Assembly (NCBI GenBank): GCA_028706735.1
Contig: JAQTVS010000090.1
Location: forward strand, 4,113-9,315
Length of the DNA: 5,203 nucleotides
Source of the DNA: Thiomonas sp.
GTDB taxonomy: Bacteria > Pseudomonadota > Gammaproteobacteria > Burkholderiales > Burkholderiaceae_C
Reading direction: 5' to 3'
The notes beneath the pieces are model-generated. The model was given only the letters and a program-made list of their open reading frames with translations, did not search any database and was not told the origin of the DNA. Below are positions 1 through 5,203 of the stretch, piece by piece. A program made the position numbers and the translations under genes. Each line of letters begins with the position of its first letter. Positions within the stretch are counted from its first letter, which is position 1.

Positions 1-1098
1 ATGGATGAGATTGAGCGGTGTATCGAGTTCCTAGAGCACCTGGAAATCAATAGATCCTTCTTTGAGCGGAAGGTTCACTGTGTTACCAGTTACCTCCCGC
101 TTAATCAGCCAATCTATGCCACGACTTGTTTTGGCATTATTCCTTCATTTTTGGCAAGTTCAGCATGGCTTCGGCCGCCAACAGCGATGCATTCGCACTA
201 TAGGAAATTGATGAAATCGTTACAGTTGGAGCGCTTCTTCCCTAACATAAATATTTCCTTTGTGGATAAAGAGACGTTTGTAAATCAGACTGCGGAAGTA
301 TCTAGTGTGGTTATTTTCACCGGAACGCCAGAAAATGCGAATAAGGTCCGTAGATGCTACCCCAAGCGCACCTTGTTCATCCTCAATGGGGCTGGCCATA
401 ACCCACTTGTTGTGTCCCATGATGCACCGATTGACATAGCTATCGAAAGCGCACTACGTGTGGTGTTGTACAATCAAGGACAGGATTGCGCCGGTCCCAA
501 TAGCATCCTTGTGCACCGGCGAGCATATGCGGAGTTCATTCTCCGGTTGCGTGATGAGTTGGTCAAGTGCGAAGGCTATGTCGGCGATTACGCATACAGA
601 GAGAATATCGTCGGGCCTAATAGCGATCCTGACCATACGTTAAAAATAGTGAAAATTTTTAAGGAGTATCGCGAGAACTGCACTTATGGGGGTGAGATCA
701 ATCCGATTAATGGATTGATTCGACCGACCGTATTCGAGCGGCCCTTATCGCTAGGAGGAAATTATAAAGAGTTTTTTGCCCCAGTTTTCTTTGTTCAATC
801 CTATGACGAGGACTGTGAGCTTGCGCGCTATTTCGAGCATCCGCTTTATGCACCAAATTCCATGTACGTATCTTTGTTTGGAAGCAGTGATTACGTTGAT
901 GGTCTGGTGGCTTCCGAAAGGCATGCCGCAGATACGGTGCTGAATAACACCGATCTGCATGTCGTGGAGAAGGGTTACAACCCTTACGGCGGGCGTGGGA
1001 TCGCTGCGTCATGCCTCTATGTGAACGGCGTGCGGATTGCTAAGCCGACATTGCCGCAACGTGACATCCACGAGCATCTCGTCGCGGTTGGGATGTGA
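1..1098 (+). CDS. Aldehyde dehydrogenase superfamily protein, short N-terminus, CoA-acylating-type active site
   Basis: The product has 365 residues and is recognised by ALDH landmarks in the correct order. These are the cofactor-domain stretch IFTGTPENANKV (105-116, the FTGS motif), the segment LNGAGHNPLVV (128-138), the active-site region NQGQDCAGPNS with nucleophile Cys163, the KEFFAPV motif with Glu257, and PYGGRG (328-333) near the C-terminus. The usual general-base Glu of the ELGG motif is Asn129 here. In the family, Asn at this place is typical of CoA-acylating methylmalonate-semialdehyde dehydrogenases, so an acyl-CoA-forming or acyl-CoA-consuming reaction is an inference. Canonical ALDHs have about 480 residues. 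Only about 30 precede the LPLNQP segment (equivalent to PWNxP), so roughly 80-100 N-terminal residues are missing. The ATG is the first base of the window, so the true start may lie upstream. It is followed closely by a transporter gene on the same strand. The substrate is unknown. Confidence 0.8.
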   Translation: MDEIERCIEFLEHLEINRSFFERKVHCVTSYLPLNQPIYATTCFGIIPSFLASSAWLRPPTAMHSHYRKLMKSLQLERFFPNINISFVDKETFVNQTAEVSSVVIFTGTPENANKVRRCYPKRTLFILNGAGHNPLVVSHDAPIDIAIESALRVVLYNQGQDCAGPNSILVHRRAYAEFILRLRDELVKCEGYVGDYAYRENIVGPNSDPDHTLKIVKIFKEYRENCTYGGEINPINGLIRPTVFERPLSLGGNYKEFFAPVFFVQSYDEDCELARYFEHPLYAPNSMYVSLFGSSDYVDGLVASERHAADTVLNNTDLHVVEKGYNPYGGRGIAASCLYVNGVRIAKPTLPQRDIHEHLVAVGM

Positions 1099-1126
1099 GT
1101 GGGCGACTATTAATGGGCAGTGTATC

Positions 1127-1131
1127 AGAGG
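1127..1131 (+). promoter_or_regulatory. Shine-Dalgarno AGAGG deciding the transporter start
   Basis: AGAGG lies 8 nt upstream of the ATG at 1140. Two earlier in-frame starts exist: the GTG at 1095, overlapping the upstream stop, and the ATG at 1113. Both have weaker upstream purine tracts. Starting at 1140 also puts the first hydrophobic segment immediately after a short MNRP leader, which is normal for this transporter type. Confidence 0.55.
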
Positions 1132-1139
1132 TGTATCTG

Positions 1140-2297
1140 ATGAATAGACCATTGTTGGCGGCTCTGATATTTGGCGTTTCCATTGTCGGATTAAGCATCG
1201 GTTCGACCGTACCAGTAATCGCGCTGCGCATGTACCAGGCAGGTGCTTCGAGTGTGCATATAGGCCTGATGTCTGCATTACCGGCGGCGGGCATCATGTT
1301 GTCTGCCTTTTTTGTGGACTGGATTTGCCAGCGAATGAGCCGCAGACAAATTTATTTGTGGTGTTTCACAGTGTTGGCACTGAGTGTTGCGAGCGTTGAG
1401 ATCTTCGCCTCGGCGTTGTATAGCCTGGCCTTGACTAGGTTGGTTATGGGTCTTGCCGCAGGGGTCATAATTATTCTGGGAGAGTCCTGGGTGAATGAAA
1501 TCGCTGAGGACTCCAACAGGGGGAGGGTAGTTTCGACCTATACAGCCTGCTTTACTATTTTCCAATTATTCGGACCGGGGATGACTGCGTTGTTAGGTAT
1601 TGCCGGACCACAGGTGGTCGGATTGGTAGTTGGCGGGAATCTTTTGGCGCTGGGGATAATTTTTTTCATCTTGCCTAAGCAGGTGGACTATCACCGGCAT
1701 TCGGAAAATAAGAAGTTCTCGGTTCTAGGATTCATTCAAGTGGCGCCCGCGCTATGCATGGGAATTATCTTCTTTTCATTCTTCGATGGCATGGTTTTGT
1801 CGATGTTTCCGGTTTATGCGGCCGATCACGGTTACACAATCAAAATTGCTGCGCTGATGGTGACGGTGATCCTGCTTGGCGATGCAGCTCTCCAGTTTCC
1901 ATTGGGGTGGCTATCTGACAATGTCCCCAGGCCTGTTATCTATTTGGGGTGTGGCTTGCTTTCTCTTGCAATTGGTGGGTGTCTGCCTTGGTTGATGAAT
2001 TTTTCGCTATTACTTTGGCCTAGCCTGATTCTACTCGGGGCCGCCGCCGGCGGGGTCTATACCTTGGCGATCATTATGATCGGCGAAGGCTTTAGTGGCC
2101 CAGATTTGGTCACGGCGAATGCCAGTGCCGGGTTCTTGTGGGGGATAGGCAGTTTGCTCGGGCCACTGCTCAGCAGTGCGGCGATGACAACCGGCGCCTA
2201 CGGCCTACCGTTAGCACTCACTGGGGCTGCTGCATTATTTGTGTCATTTGCATTGCTGCTGTTTAAGAAGTCGGTTACCTTGAAGGCGCTGAGCTGA
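1140..2297 (+). CDS. Major facilitator superfamily transporter (probable exporter)
   Basis: From the ATG at 1140 the product has 385 residues, a usual length for a 12-TM MFS protein. It is almost entirely hydrophobic segments separated by short loops. A degenerate motif A lies between TM2 and TM3, VDWICQRMSRR at residues 59-69, with Asp60 and basic residues. The matching repeat between TM8 and TM9 is PLGWLSDNVPRP from residue 254. A charged central loop near nt 1680-1725 (KQVDYHRHSENKK) separates the two six-helix halves. Overall flavour is that of YcaD-like or drug-efflux-like MFS proteins of the inner membrane, driven by proton exchange. The substrate cannot be read from the sequence. The gene follows the dehydrogenase with only 41 bases between, or a GTGA overlap if the GTG at 1095 is used. 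They are probably co-transcribed, and the transporter could export or import the substrate or product of the dehydrogenase. Confidence 0.85.
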   Translation: MNRPLLAALIFGVSIVGLSIGSTVPVIALRMYQAGASSVHIGLMSALPAAGIMLSAFFVDWICQRMSRRQIYLWCFTVLALSVASVEIFASALYSLALTRLVMGLAAGVIIILGESWVNEIAEDSNRGRVVSTYTACFTIFQLFGPGMTALLGIAGPQVVGLVVGGNLLALGIIFFILPKQVDYHRHSENKKFSVLGFIQVAPALCMGIIFFSFFDGMVLSMFPVYAADHGYTIKIAALMVTVILLGDAALQFPLGWLSDNVPRPVIYLGCGLLSLAIGGCLPWLMNFSLLLWPSLILLGAAAGGVYTLAIIMIGEGFSGPDLVTANASAGFLWGIGSLLGPLLSSAAMTTGAYGLPLALTGAAALFVSFALLLFKKSVTLKALS

Positions 2298-2371
2298 TGC
2301 TCCTTCCACCAACTACAGGATAAGCATGGCAGCGCCCTAACTTGGCAAGACAGCCTTCAGCAGCTTGTTAT

Positions 2372-2545
2372 CTGAAGAACGAGCTCGACCTCTTCGAAGG
2401 TATGCAGTTCGGCCGTGGATATCTGTCGCCCTACTTCATCAACAGCCAGGACAAACAGGTTGCCGTGTTCGACAACCCTTTCGTGCTGCTGCACGACAAG
2501 AAGAACTCCAATATCCGCGACCTGCTGCCCGTGCTGGAGCAAGTA
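2372..2545 (+). pseudogene. groEL: Internal fragment of groEL (start of apical domain)
   Basis: In one open frame, 58 codons match the GroEL chaperonin from [13 protein letters not shown] through GYLSPYFIN and [11 protein letters not shown] to [12 protein letters not shown]. By E. coli numbering this is about residues 183-240, the hinge and first part of the apical domain. The substrate-binding residues equivalent to Tyr199, Tyr203, Phe204, Leu234 and Leu237 are kept. The family-standard [10 protein letters not shown] is [10 protein letters not shown] here, DLVEG is DLFEG and DKKxSN carries Asn at x. These are unlikely changes for a working chaperonin. Homology stops abruptly on both sides: upstream reads ARQPSAACY and downstream [12 protein letters not shown], neither GroEL-like. 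Full GroEL is about 545 residues, so this is an orphan piece left by recombination. There is no ATG. The frame stays open from a TTG at 2342 to a TGA at 2609, so a short chimeric peptide is formally possible but unsupported. Confidence 0.85.
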
Positions 2546-2590
2546 GAGATCTTGCCGTCCCGATATTCCGATCGGTACGGCCAGCATATT

Positions 2591-2622
2591 GCCGGAACCT
2601 GTCATGCCTGACAGGTTCCGGC
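2591..2622 (+). terminator. Perfect 14-bp hairpin with 4-nt loop, probable terminator
   Basis: The left arm GCCGGAACCTGTCA (2591-2604) is exactly complementary to the right arm TGACAGGTTCCGGC (2609-2622) around the loop TGCC. On the plus strand it is followed by a modest U-rich tail, CTTTCTCTT, about 8 nt later. It sits after the transporter gene and the groEL fragment and before the radical SAM gene, a sensible place to end the dehydrogenase-transporter transcript. The gap before the T-rich stretch is longer than ideal for intrinsic termination, so it could also be a mobile palindromic element or an operator. Confidence 0.5.
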
Positions 2623-3175
2623 TCAAGAACTTTCTCTTAGATTGGACACTTCGGGAGGCACTGCGAGCTGAGGCGTGCGCCGACCGGTTACAGCAGTCTT
2701 CAGACAATATCTACAATACCGGGAGAACCGCACCATGAGCGAGCCGAGGGTAGTCGTATTCTTTGTCAATCCGCCGAACAGCAATGATCTGGATGCTGAC
2801 GACGTGGGCAAAGCAAGCGACATCGTTGTATCGAAGGGCATTCAACATACTGACTGGGCTAATTTCCCACATCTCGGTATCCTGTCACTGGCCTCTTATG
2901 TCGATGCGCTCCCGGGCTTCGAAGGCTGTTACGTCGATGGCGTAATTAATCCGCTCGAACGTATTCTTGCAGTTATTCGCGAGCGGGCTTGCCGCACACT
3001 CGCCGTTTGTCTCAGTGCGATCACGGCCAATTATGAAGCTGCGATCCGGATTGCCCGCGCAGTCAAATCCATCGATTCGAATATCTCGATCGTGATCGGT
3101 AACGATCATTTCACGGCATTGAGCCGAGAGATTCTCCATCGCCACGGTGAACTGATCGATTGCGGATTTGTCGGC

Positions 3176-3198
3176 TGTCAGTTTCCGAAATTACTGCG
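3176..3198 (+). mobile_element. Candidate transposon end (Tn7/Tn5053-like terminal sequence)
   Basis: TGTCAGTTTCCGAAATTACTG begins exactly where similarity to the radical SAM family ends, between two codons. It starts with TGT, as do Tn7-type and Tn5053/Tn402-type elements. It also shares the pattern TGTCA-TTTC-GAA-CTGC with the known Tn5053-type terminal repeat TGTCATTTTCAGAAGACGAC. The next gene, read inward from this end, is tentatively TnsE-like, which fits. The other end and the target duplication are outside or destroyed, so the boundary is inference. Confidence 0.4.
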
Positions 3199-3246
3199 AT
3201 TTTTTGGAAATAGACGCGACACGGGCGCCCCGCGATTTCAAGTTTC

Positions 3247-3252
3247 GGGGGG
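3247..3252 (+). promoter_or_regulatory. Strong G-run ribosome binding site for the TnsE-like gene
   Basis: GGGGGG lies 6 nt before the ATG at 3259, supporting that start. CCCCG at 3228-3232 can pair with CGGGG at 3246-3250 (13-nt loop), which could mask the site until ribosomes finishing the radical SAM remnant open it. The pairing is short and its regulatory role is speculative. Confidence 0.4.
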
Positions 3253-3258
3253 TGTCTT

Positions 3259-4631
3259 ATGAAGCTGTCACTGAGGAAAACCAAGGCCTATGTCATTCAG
3301 AACGGCGAGCTGCAGGAGGATGATCGGCGTCTCGTCGTTTGGTGGTACGGCCCGCTGACAAAAAATCGCTGTGCAGGATCGATTCCAAATATCGTGGTCT
3401 TTTTCAGGGCCTTGCTGGAAGACGGTACTTTCGGCACAAATTTGATTCGACGGGAAGTTGCCTTGACTCATCTAGGGCTGCTTCGTCTGGGATCGGTATG
3501 GCGAGGCGGCATCTGCGATTCTCGAATCAAGCGACCTGGCCAGCGTTTCCGCGTTTCGTTTGATGCGGGCCATTGGCGAATTATTTCTCCCTACGAAGCT
3601 GTTCGCGAGTATGGAGAAGTCAATCCGATTCCGGAGACGGACTACAAGACGGCCTACGGATCTGACAAAAATTACTTGCTTGATCTCGGGCTCCCGCAAG
3701 GTAAACGATTGCTGATCCCTTGCACAGAATTCTTTGCCCGCTTCTATGGACGTTCTGCAGAAGTCAAACGGGTGCTCGCTACCTATCCCTGGGAAGAAGC
3801 CGAGAGTAAGTTGTACAGACCCTTGGAGGAAGATGCTGCGCCTCCGGGAACTTGGCCTATCAAACTCGCCAAGAGGATGTACAACGACGATGCCGTTTTT
3901 CTGGCGCATGTGAAGCATGATCCCTACGCCCAACATGCAGCGAGAAGCATTTATTCCCAGGCGGAGTCGACCTTCCTCAACAACAACCGCTATGTGTTTC
4001 TGAAGGTGCAGCCTTGGTTTCAGGGAACAGCGCAACTGGATGTTGAGGTAGTTCCCTCAAAGATGGACGCTCCTTTCTCGGGTTACGAATTTTGGGAGGC
4101 AGCGAGCCACAAGGGGATGCGGTGTTTCGCGATCGCGAAAACACGAATCGAGTTGATGCGACAGAAGCCGATGGAACCGTTGGCGGACTCCCCGGAAATC
4201 GATCCGCGCGGCCGAGCACATTGCCGGACATCGTCAATCTGACTGAAGATGAGGAGCCAGATCATGGCACTGCATCGCTGGAAATCGAAGACGACGATTT
4301 CGTTGTGATTGGAGAGCGCAGAACAGTCATTGACGGCAATCGCGCGAAGTCCGTAGGGGGTACTCGGTACCTGAGCGATGGCGGGTGTACAGGTGGTCTC
4401 TCGACCGGTGAGCCCTATGGGGGAGGAAAAGGCGTTGGTCATGCATCAATCCACGCGCCTGTGGTGCTGGAGTCTCATGGCGTCCTGCGGGACATGTGGA
4501 ACGCGGCGCAGCGCCTGCACAAAAAACGCCCTCAAGAAATCCAAGCGGTGCACTGGTTTACTTGGGAAGCGGGGTTTTCGAGCGACGCTGAGCCACAACT
4601 GATCGCTTTGCATCCATTCCTGAATCCGTGA
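3259..4631 (+). pseudogene. TnsE-like transposon protein gene, frameshifted and C-terminally truncated (tentative)
   Basis: The 5' part (frame of 3259, stop 4240-4242) gives 327 residues. These include RRLVVWWYG near residue 25, RLLIPCTEFFARFYG at 150-164 and SGYEFWEAASHKG from 274. A second part in the -1 frame, up to the TGA at 4629, reads naturally onward: TLPDIVNLTEDEEPDH, an acidic SLEIEDDDF, STGEPYGGGKG (4401-4433) and MWNAAQRLHKKRP. Restoring one C in the CCCC run at 4190-4193 joins them as MEPLADSPGNRSARPSTLP. No slippery heptamer is seen, so a 1-bp deletion is more likely than programmed shifting. The architecture recalls Tn7 TnsE, which directs transposition to replicating DNA: an aromatic N-terminal strand, a hydrophobic IP..E helix, an acidic linker, then STDEPxxGG. 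The resemblance is distant and from memory. Compared with TnsE (about 540 residues), the C-terminal DNA-binding part is missing after HPFLNP. Its start overlaps the preceding stop (ATGA). Confidence 0.5.
4190..4193 (+). other. Probable frameshift site (C run)
   Basis: Upstream of this run the 3259 frame carries the protein-like sequence; downstream the frame starting at 4200 does. One extra C here gives a single continuous reading frame through the acidic linker. The exact place could be anywhere from about 4150 to 4215, because both frames are open there. Confidence 0.4.
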
Positions 4632-4821
4632 CTTCAGATTATGTATTGACGTGAGATCTGATCGTGACAGTCCGATTTTCCAGATTTCTCGCGGGTTCAC
4701 GCTTCGATTCCCGTGGTGCAGCGGTTTGTGGGGTCGTGAGCAGGCGATATTCGCCCTGGATCGGTCGTTTGGAGCGGATGGCGCGCAGCCGCTTTCCTGC
4801 CGAGTCCTTGCGGTCGGCGCC
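4632..4821. other. Non-coding junction between truncated TnsE-like gene and IS
   Basis: No gene is supported here. CCAGATTTCTCGCGGG at 4680-4695 recalls the CC-x-GATT start of IS1380-family ends such as that of ISEcp1, and would be the 3' end of the element carrying the minus-strand transposase. If right, 4632-4679 is leftover transposon or target DNA. Confidence 0.3.
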
Positions 4822-4885
4822 CTGGGGTGCTGGGGTGCTGGGGTGCTGGGGTGCTGGGGTGCTGGGGTGCTGGGGTGCTGGGGTG
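4822..4885 (+). repeat. Minisatellite: eight perfect tandem copies of CTGGGGTG
   Basis: The 8-bp unit CTGGGGTG repeats eight times without error, so four-G runs recur every 8 bases with TGCT between them. This is an ideal pattern for a four-tetrad G-quadruplex on the plus strand and is prone to copy-number slippage. Because the unit is not a multiple of three, reading through it cycles frames, which explains several repetitive spurious ORFs on both strands. Confidence 0.95.
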
Positions 4886-4891
4886 CTGGGA

Positions 4892-4918
4892 GCGCTGGGT
4901 GCGCTGGGTGCGCTGGGT
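4892..4918 (+). repeat. Three tandem copies of GCGCTGGGT
   Basis: Three perfect 9-bp units directly follow the 8-bp array, with a transition unit CTGGGAGC between them, and a partial fourth (GCGC) ends at 4922. The shared core CTGGG suggests both arrays descend from one expanding unit that changed by a small indel. Confidence 0.9.
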
Positions 4919-4926
4919 GCGCGCCT

Positions 4927-5203
4927 TCAGCCGCTGGCAGCGAACTGCGCATGCAGATCGCAGAAGGCCTGGGCCGCCTTGTCGTTGGCGCCCAGTCCCA
5001 ACCACAGCCGTCCGCCATGGTGGATCACGCGTGCTGCGCGGATGACCAGTTCCTGGATCACCGTCTTCAGACGCCGTCGCTTGGCCGCATGGCGCACCGG
5101 GGCATGCGGCCCCAGCAGCCCTTGCTGACCCATGAGGCGCAGCACGTTCATCGTCAGCGCTGCAAGCTGACAGACCAGATAGTTCGTGTCGAACTTCCCC
5201 GAG
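4927..5203 (-). CDS. IS1380-family transposase, C-terminal part (gene continues beyond window)
   Basis: Reading the minus strand in from the window edge gives 91 residues ending at the TGA complementary to 4927-4929. The sequence FDTNYLVCQLAALTMNVLR, then LLGPHAPVRHAAKRRRLKT, VIQELVIRAARVIHHGGRL and a closing AFCDLHAQF tail matches the conserved C-terminus of IS1380-type DDE transposases. There, an asparagine-containing helix is followed by the basic RH.AKRRRL stretch and a helix rich in R and A. The catalytic Asp residues lie upstream, outside the window, so whether the gene is intact cannot be judged. The 3' end of the IS must lie to the left, probably beyond the G-rich repeat. G+C is clearly higher than in the neighbouring genes, consistent with a separate arrival. 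Confidence 0.75.
   Translation of the reverse strand, partial: SGKFDTNYLVCQLAALTMNVLRLMGQQGLLGPHAPVRHAAKRRRLKTVIQELVIRAARVIHHGGRLWLGLGANDKAAQAFCDLHAQFAASG

Larger units (their letters stand above)
2298..2734. other. 437-bp intergenic stretch without an intact gene
   Basis: Apart from the groEL fragment and the perfect hairpin, I see no complete gene here. Near the 3' end, TACAAT at 2712-2717 is a fair -10 box, but it lacks a convincing -35 and lies very close to the next start codon, so no promoter is called. GGGAG at 2721-2725 is a plausible ribosome binding site, 9 nt before the ATG at 2735. Confidence 0.6.
2735..3262 (+). pseudogene. B12-binding domain of a B12-dependent radical SAM protein, truncated by insertion
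   Basis: From the ATG at 2735 (GGGAG 9 nt upstream), residues 1-147 look like the N-terminal Rossmann-type cobalamin-binding domain of B12-radical SAM enzymes. The first strand is VVVFFVNPPNS. It is followed by FPHLGILSLASYVDAL (the family's PPLGLLYLAAYL), GCYVDGVIN, an alternating helix-strand pattern with VCLSAITANYEAA, and SIVIGNDHFTA. It ends at CGFVG, where homologues continue into the linker. As is usual in this class, no DxHxxG cobalamin motif is seen. The following 28 residues (FPKLLRFFGNRR onward) do not fit the family, and the CxxxCxxC radical SAM domain is absent. Complete proteins are about 450-600 residues, so this is a 5' remnant cut after codon 147 (nt 3175). It could have belonged to a natural-product pathway with the upstream genes, which is inference only. 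The hybrid frame stops in an ATGA overlap with the next gene. Confidence 0.75.

Noticed and set aside
707..1012. Minus-strand 101-codon open frame within the dehydrogenase gene
   Set aside because: Overlaps a well-supported ALDH coding region with active-site motifs; its composition (H, R, C rich) is typical of antisense translation.
1095..1097. GTG start of the transporter overlapping the dehydrogenase stop
   Set aside because: Possible, but the ribosome binding signal is weak; the ATG at 1140 with AGAGG fits the usual transporter N-terminus better.
2591..2622. Integron attC site
   Set aside because: The palindrome has no recombinase core pair of the GTTRRRY/RYYYAAC type and no unpaired spacer pattern; a terminator-like hairpin explains it better.
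2365..2640. Plus-strand frame out of phase with the groEL fragment
   Set aside because: It is arginine-rich and proline-rich out-of-frame translation; the groEL match lies in the other frame.
2357..2707. 116-codon minus-strand open frame across the groEL fragment
   Set aside because: Antisense of a recognised groEL sequence, spanning a perfect hairpin, without family resemblance.
3472..4035. 187-codon minus-strand open frame
   Set aside because: Antisense shadow of the TnsE-like gene; basic, low-conservation composition and no convincing motif or start signal.
4822..4918. CRISPR array
   Set aside because: The repeats are contiguous 8-9 bp units with no unique spacers, so it is a simple minisatellite.
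4446..5018. 190-codon minus-strand open frame and its 4697-5005 neighbour
   Set aside because: Rich in APQHPST-type repeats produced by the CTGGGGTG array in any frame; it overlaps both the TnsE-like coding frame and the transposase, and no family is recognised.
4664..5128. Plus-strand 154-codon open frame (GAGVLGCW repeats)
   Set aside because: Low-complexity translation of the minisatellite followed by the antisense of the transposase; GTG start without a ribosome binding site.

Overview
The window looks like an accessory, repeatedly rearranged stretch of a gammaproteobacterial chromosome or island. The 58-codon groEL fragment reads like a Xanthomonadaceae-type GroEL, so a Xanthomonas/Stenotrophomonas-like host is my tentative guess. 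It rests on remembered protein flavour, not on a search. By eye, the first 4.6 kb have clearly lower G+C than the last 0.5 kb, which suggests imported DNA followed by an insertion sequence of different composition.

Layout. (1) At 1-2297 are two co-directional genes with tight spacing. The first is an aldehyde-dehydrogenase-superfamily protein that is short at its N-terminus and has Asn in place of the usual general-base Glu, as in CoA-acylating members. The second is a 12-TM major facilitator transporter; its likely start at 1140 lies 42 bases after the dehydrogenase stop. (2) At 2298-2734 there is no intact gene. This stretch holds a degenerate internal piece of groEL (2372-2545) and a perfect 14-bp hairpin with a 4-nt loop (2591-2622), probably a terminator. 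(3) At 2735-3175 is the N-terminal cobalamin-binding domain of a B12-dependent radical SAM protein. It is cut exactly at a codon boundary by a sequence starting TGTCAGTTTCCGAAA, which resembles the ends of Tn7/Tn5053-type transposons. (4) At 3259-4631 is a gene tentatively recognised as TnsE-like, broken by one frameshift (near the C run at 4190-4193) and shortened at its C-terminus. (5) At 4632-4926 is non-coding DNA with a G-rich minisatellite: eight perfect copies of CTGGGGTG, then three of GCGCTGGGT. (6) From 4927 to the window end, on the minus strand, is the C-terminal part of an IS1380-like transposase.

How it fits together. The most economical reading is nested insertion. A small metabolic or biosynthetic locus (CoA-acylating-type dehydrogenase, exporter, B12-radical SAM enzyme) was hit by a Tn7-like element inside the radical SAM gene. 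That element's terminal gene then decayed, and an IS1380-family element now lies next to its truncated 3' end. The radical SAM remnant and the transposon gene overlap as ATGA, so the transposon gene may be translationally coupled to the host transcript. No RNA gene, CRISPR array or intact novel defence system is visible.
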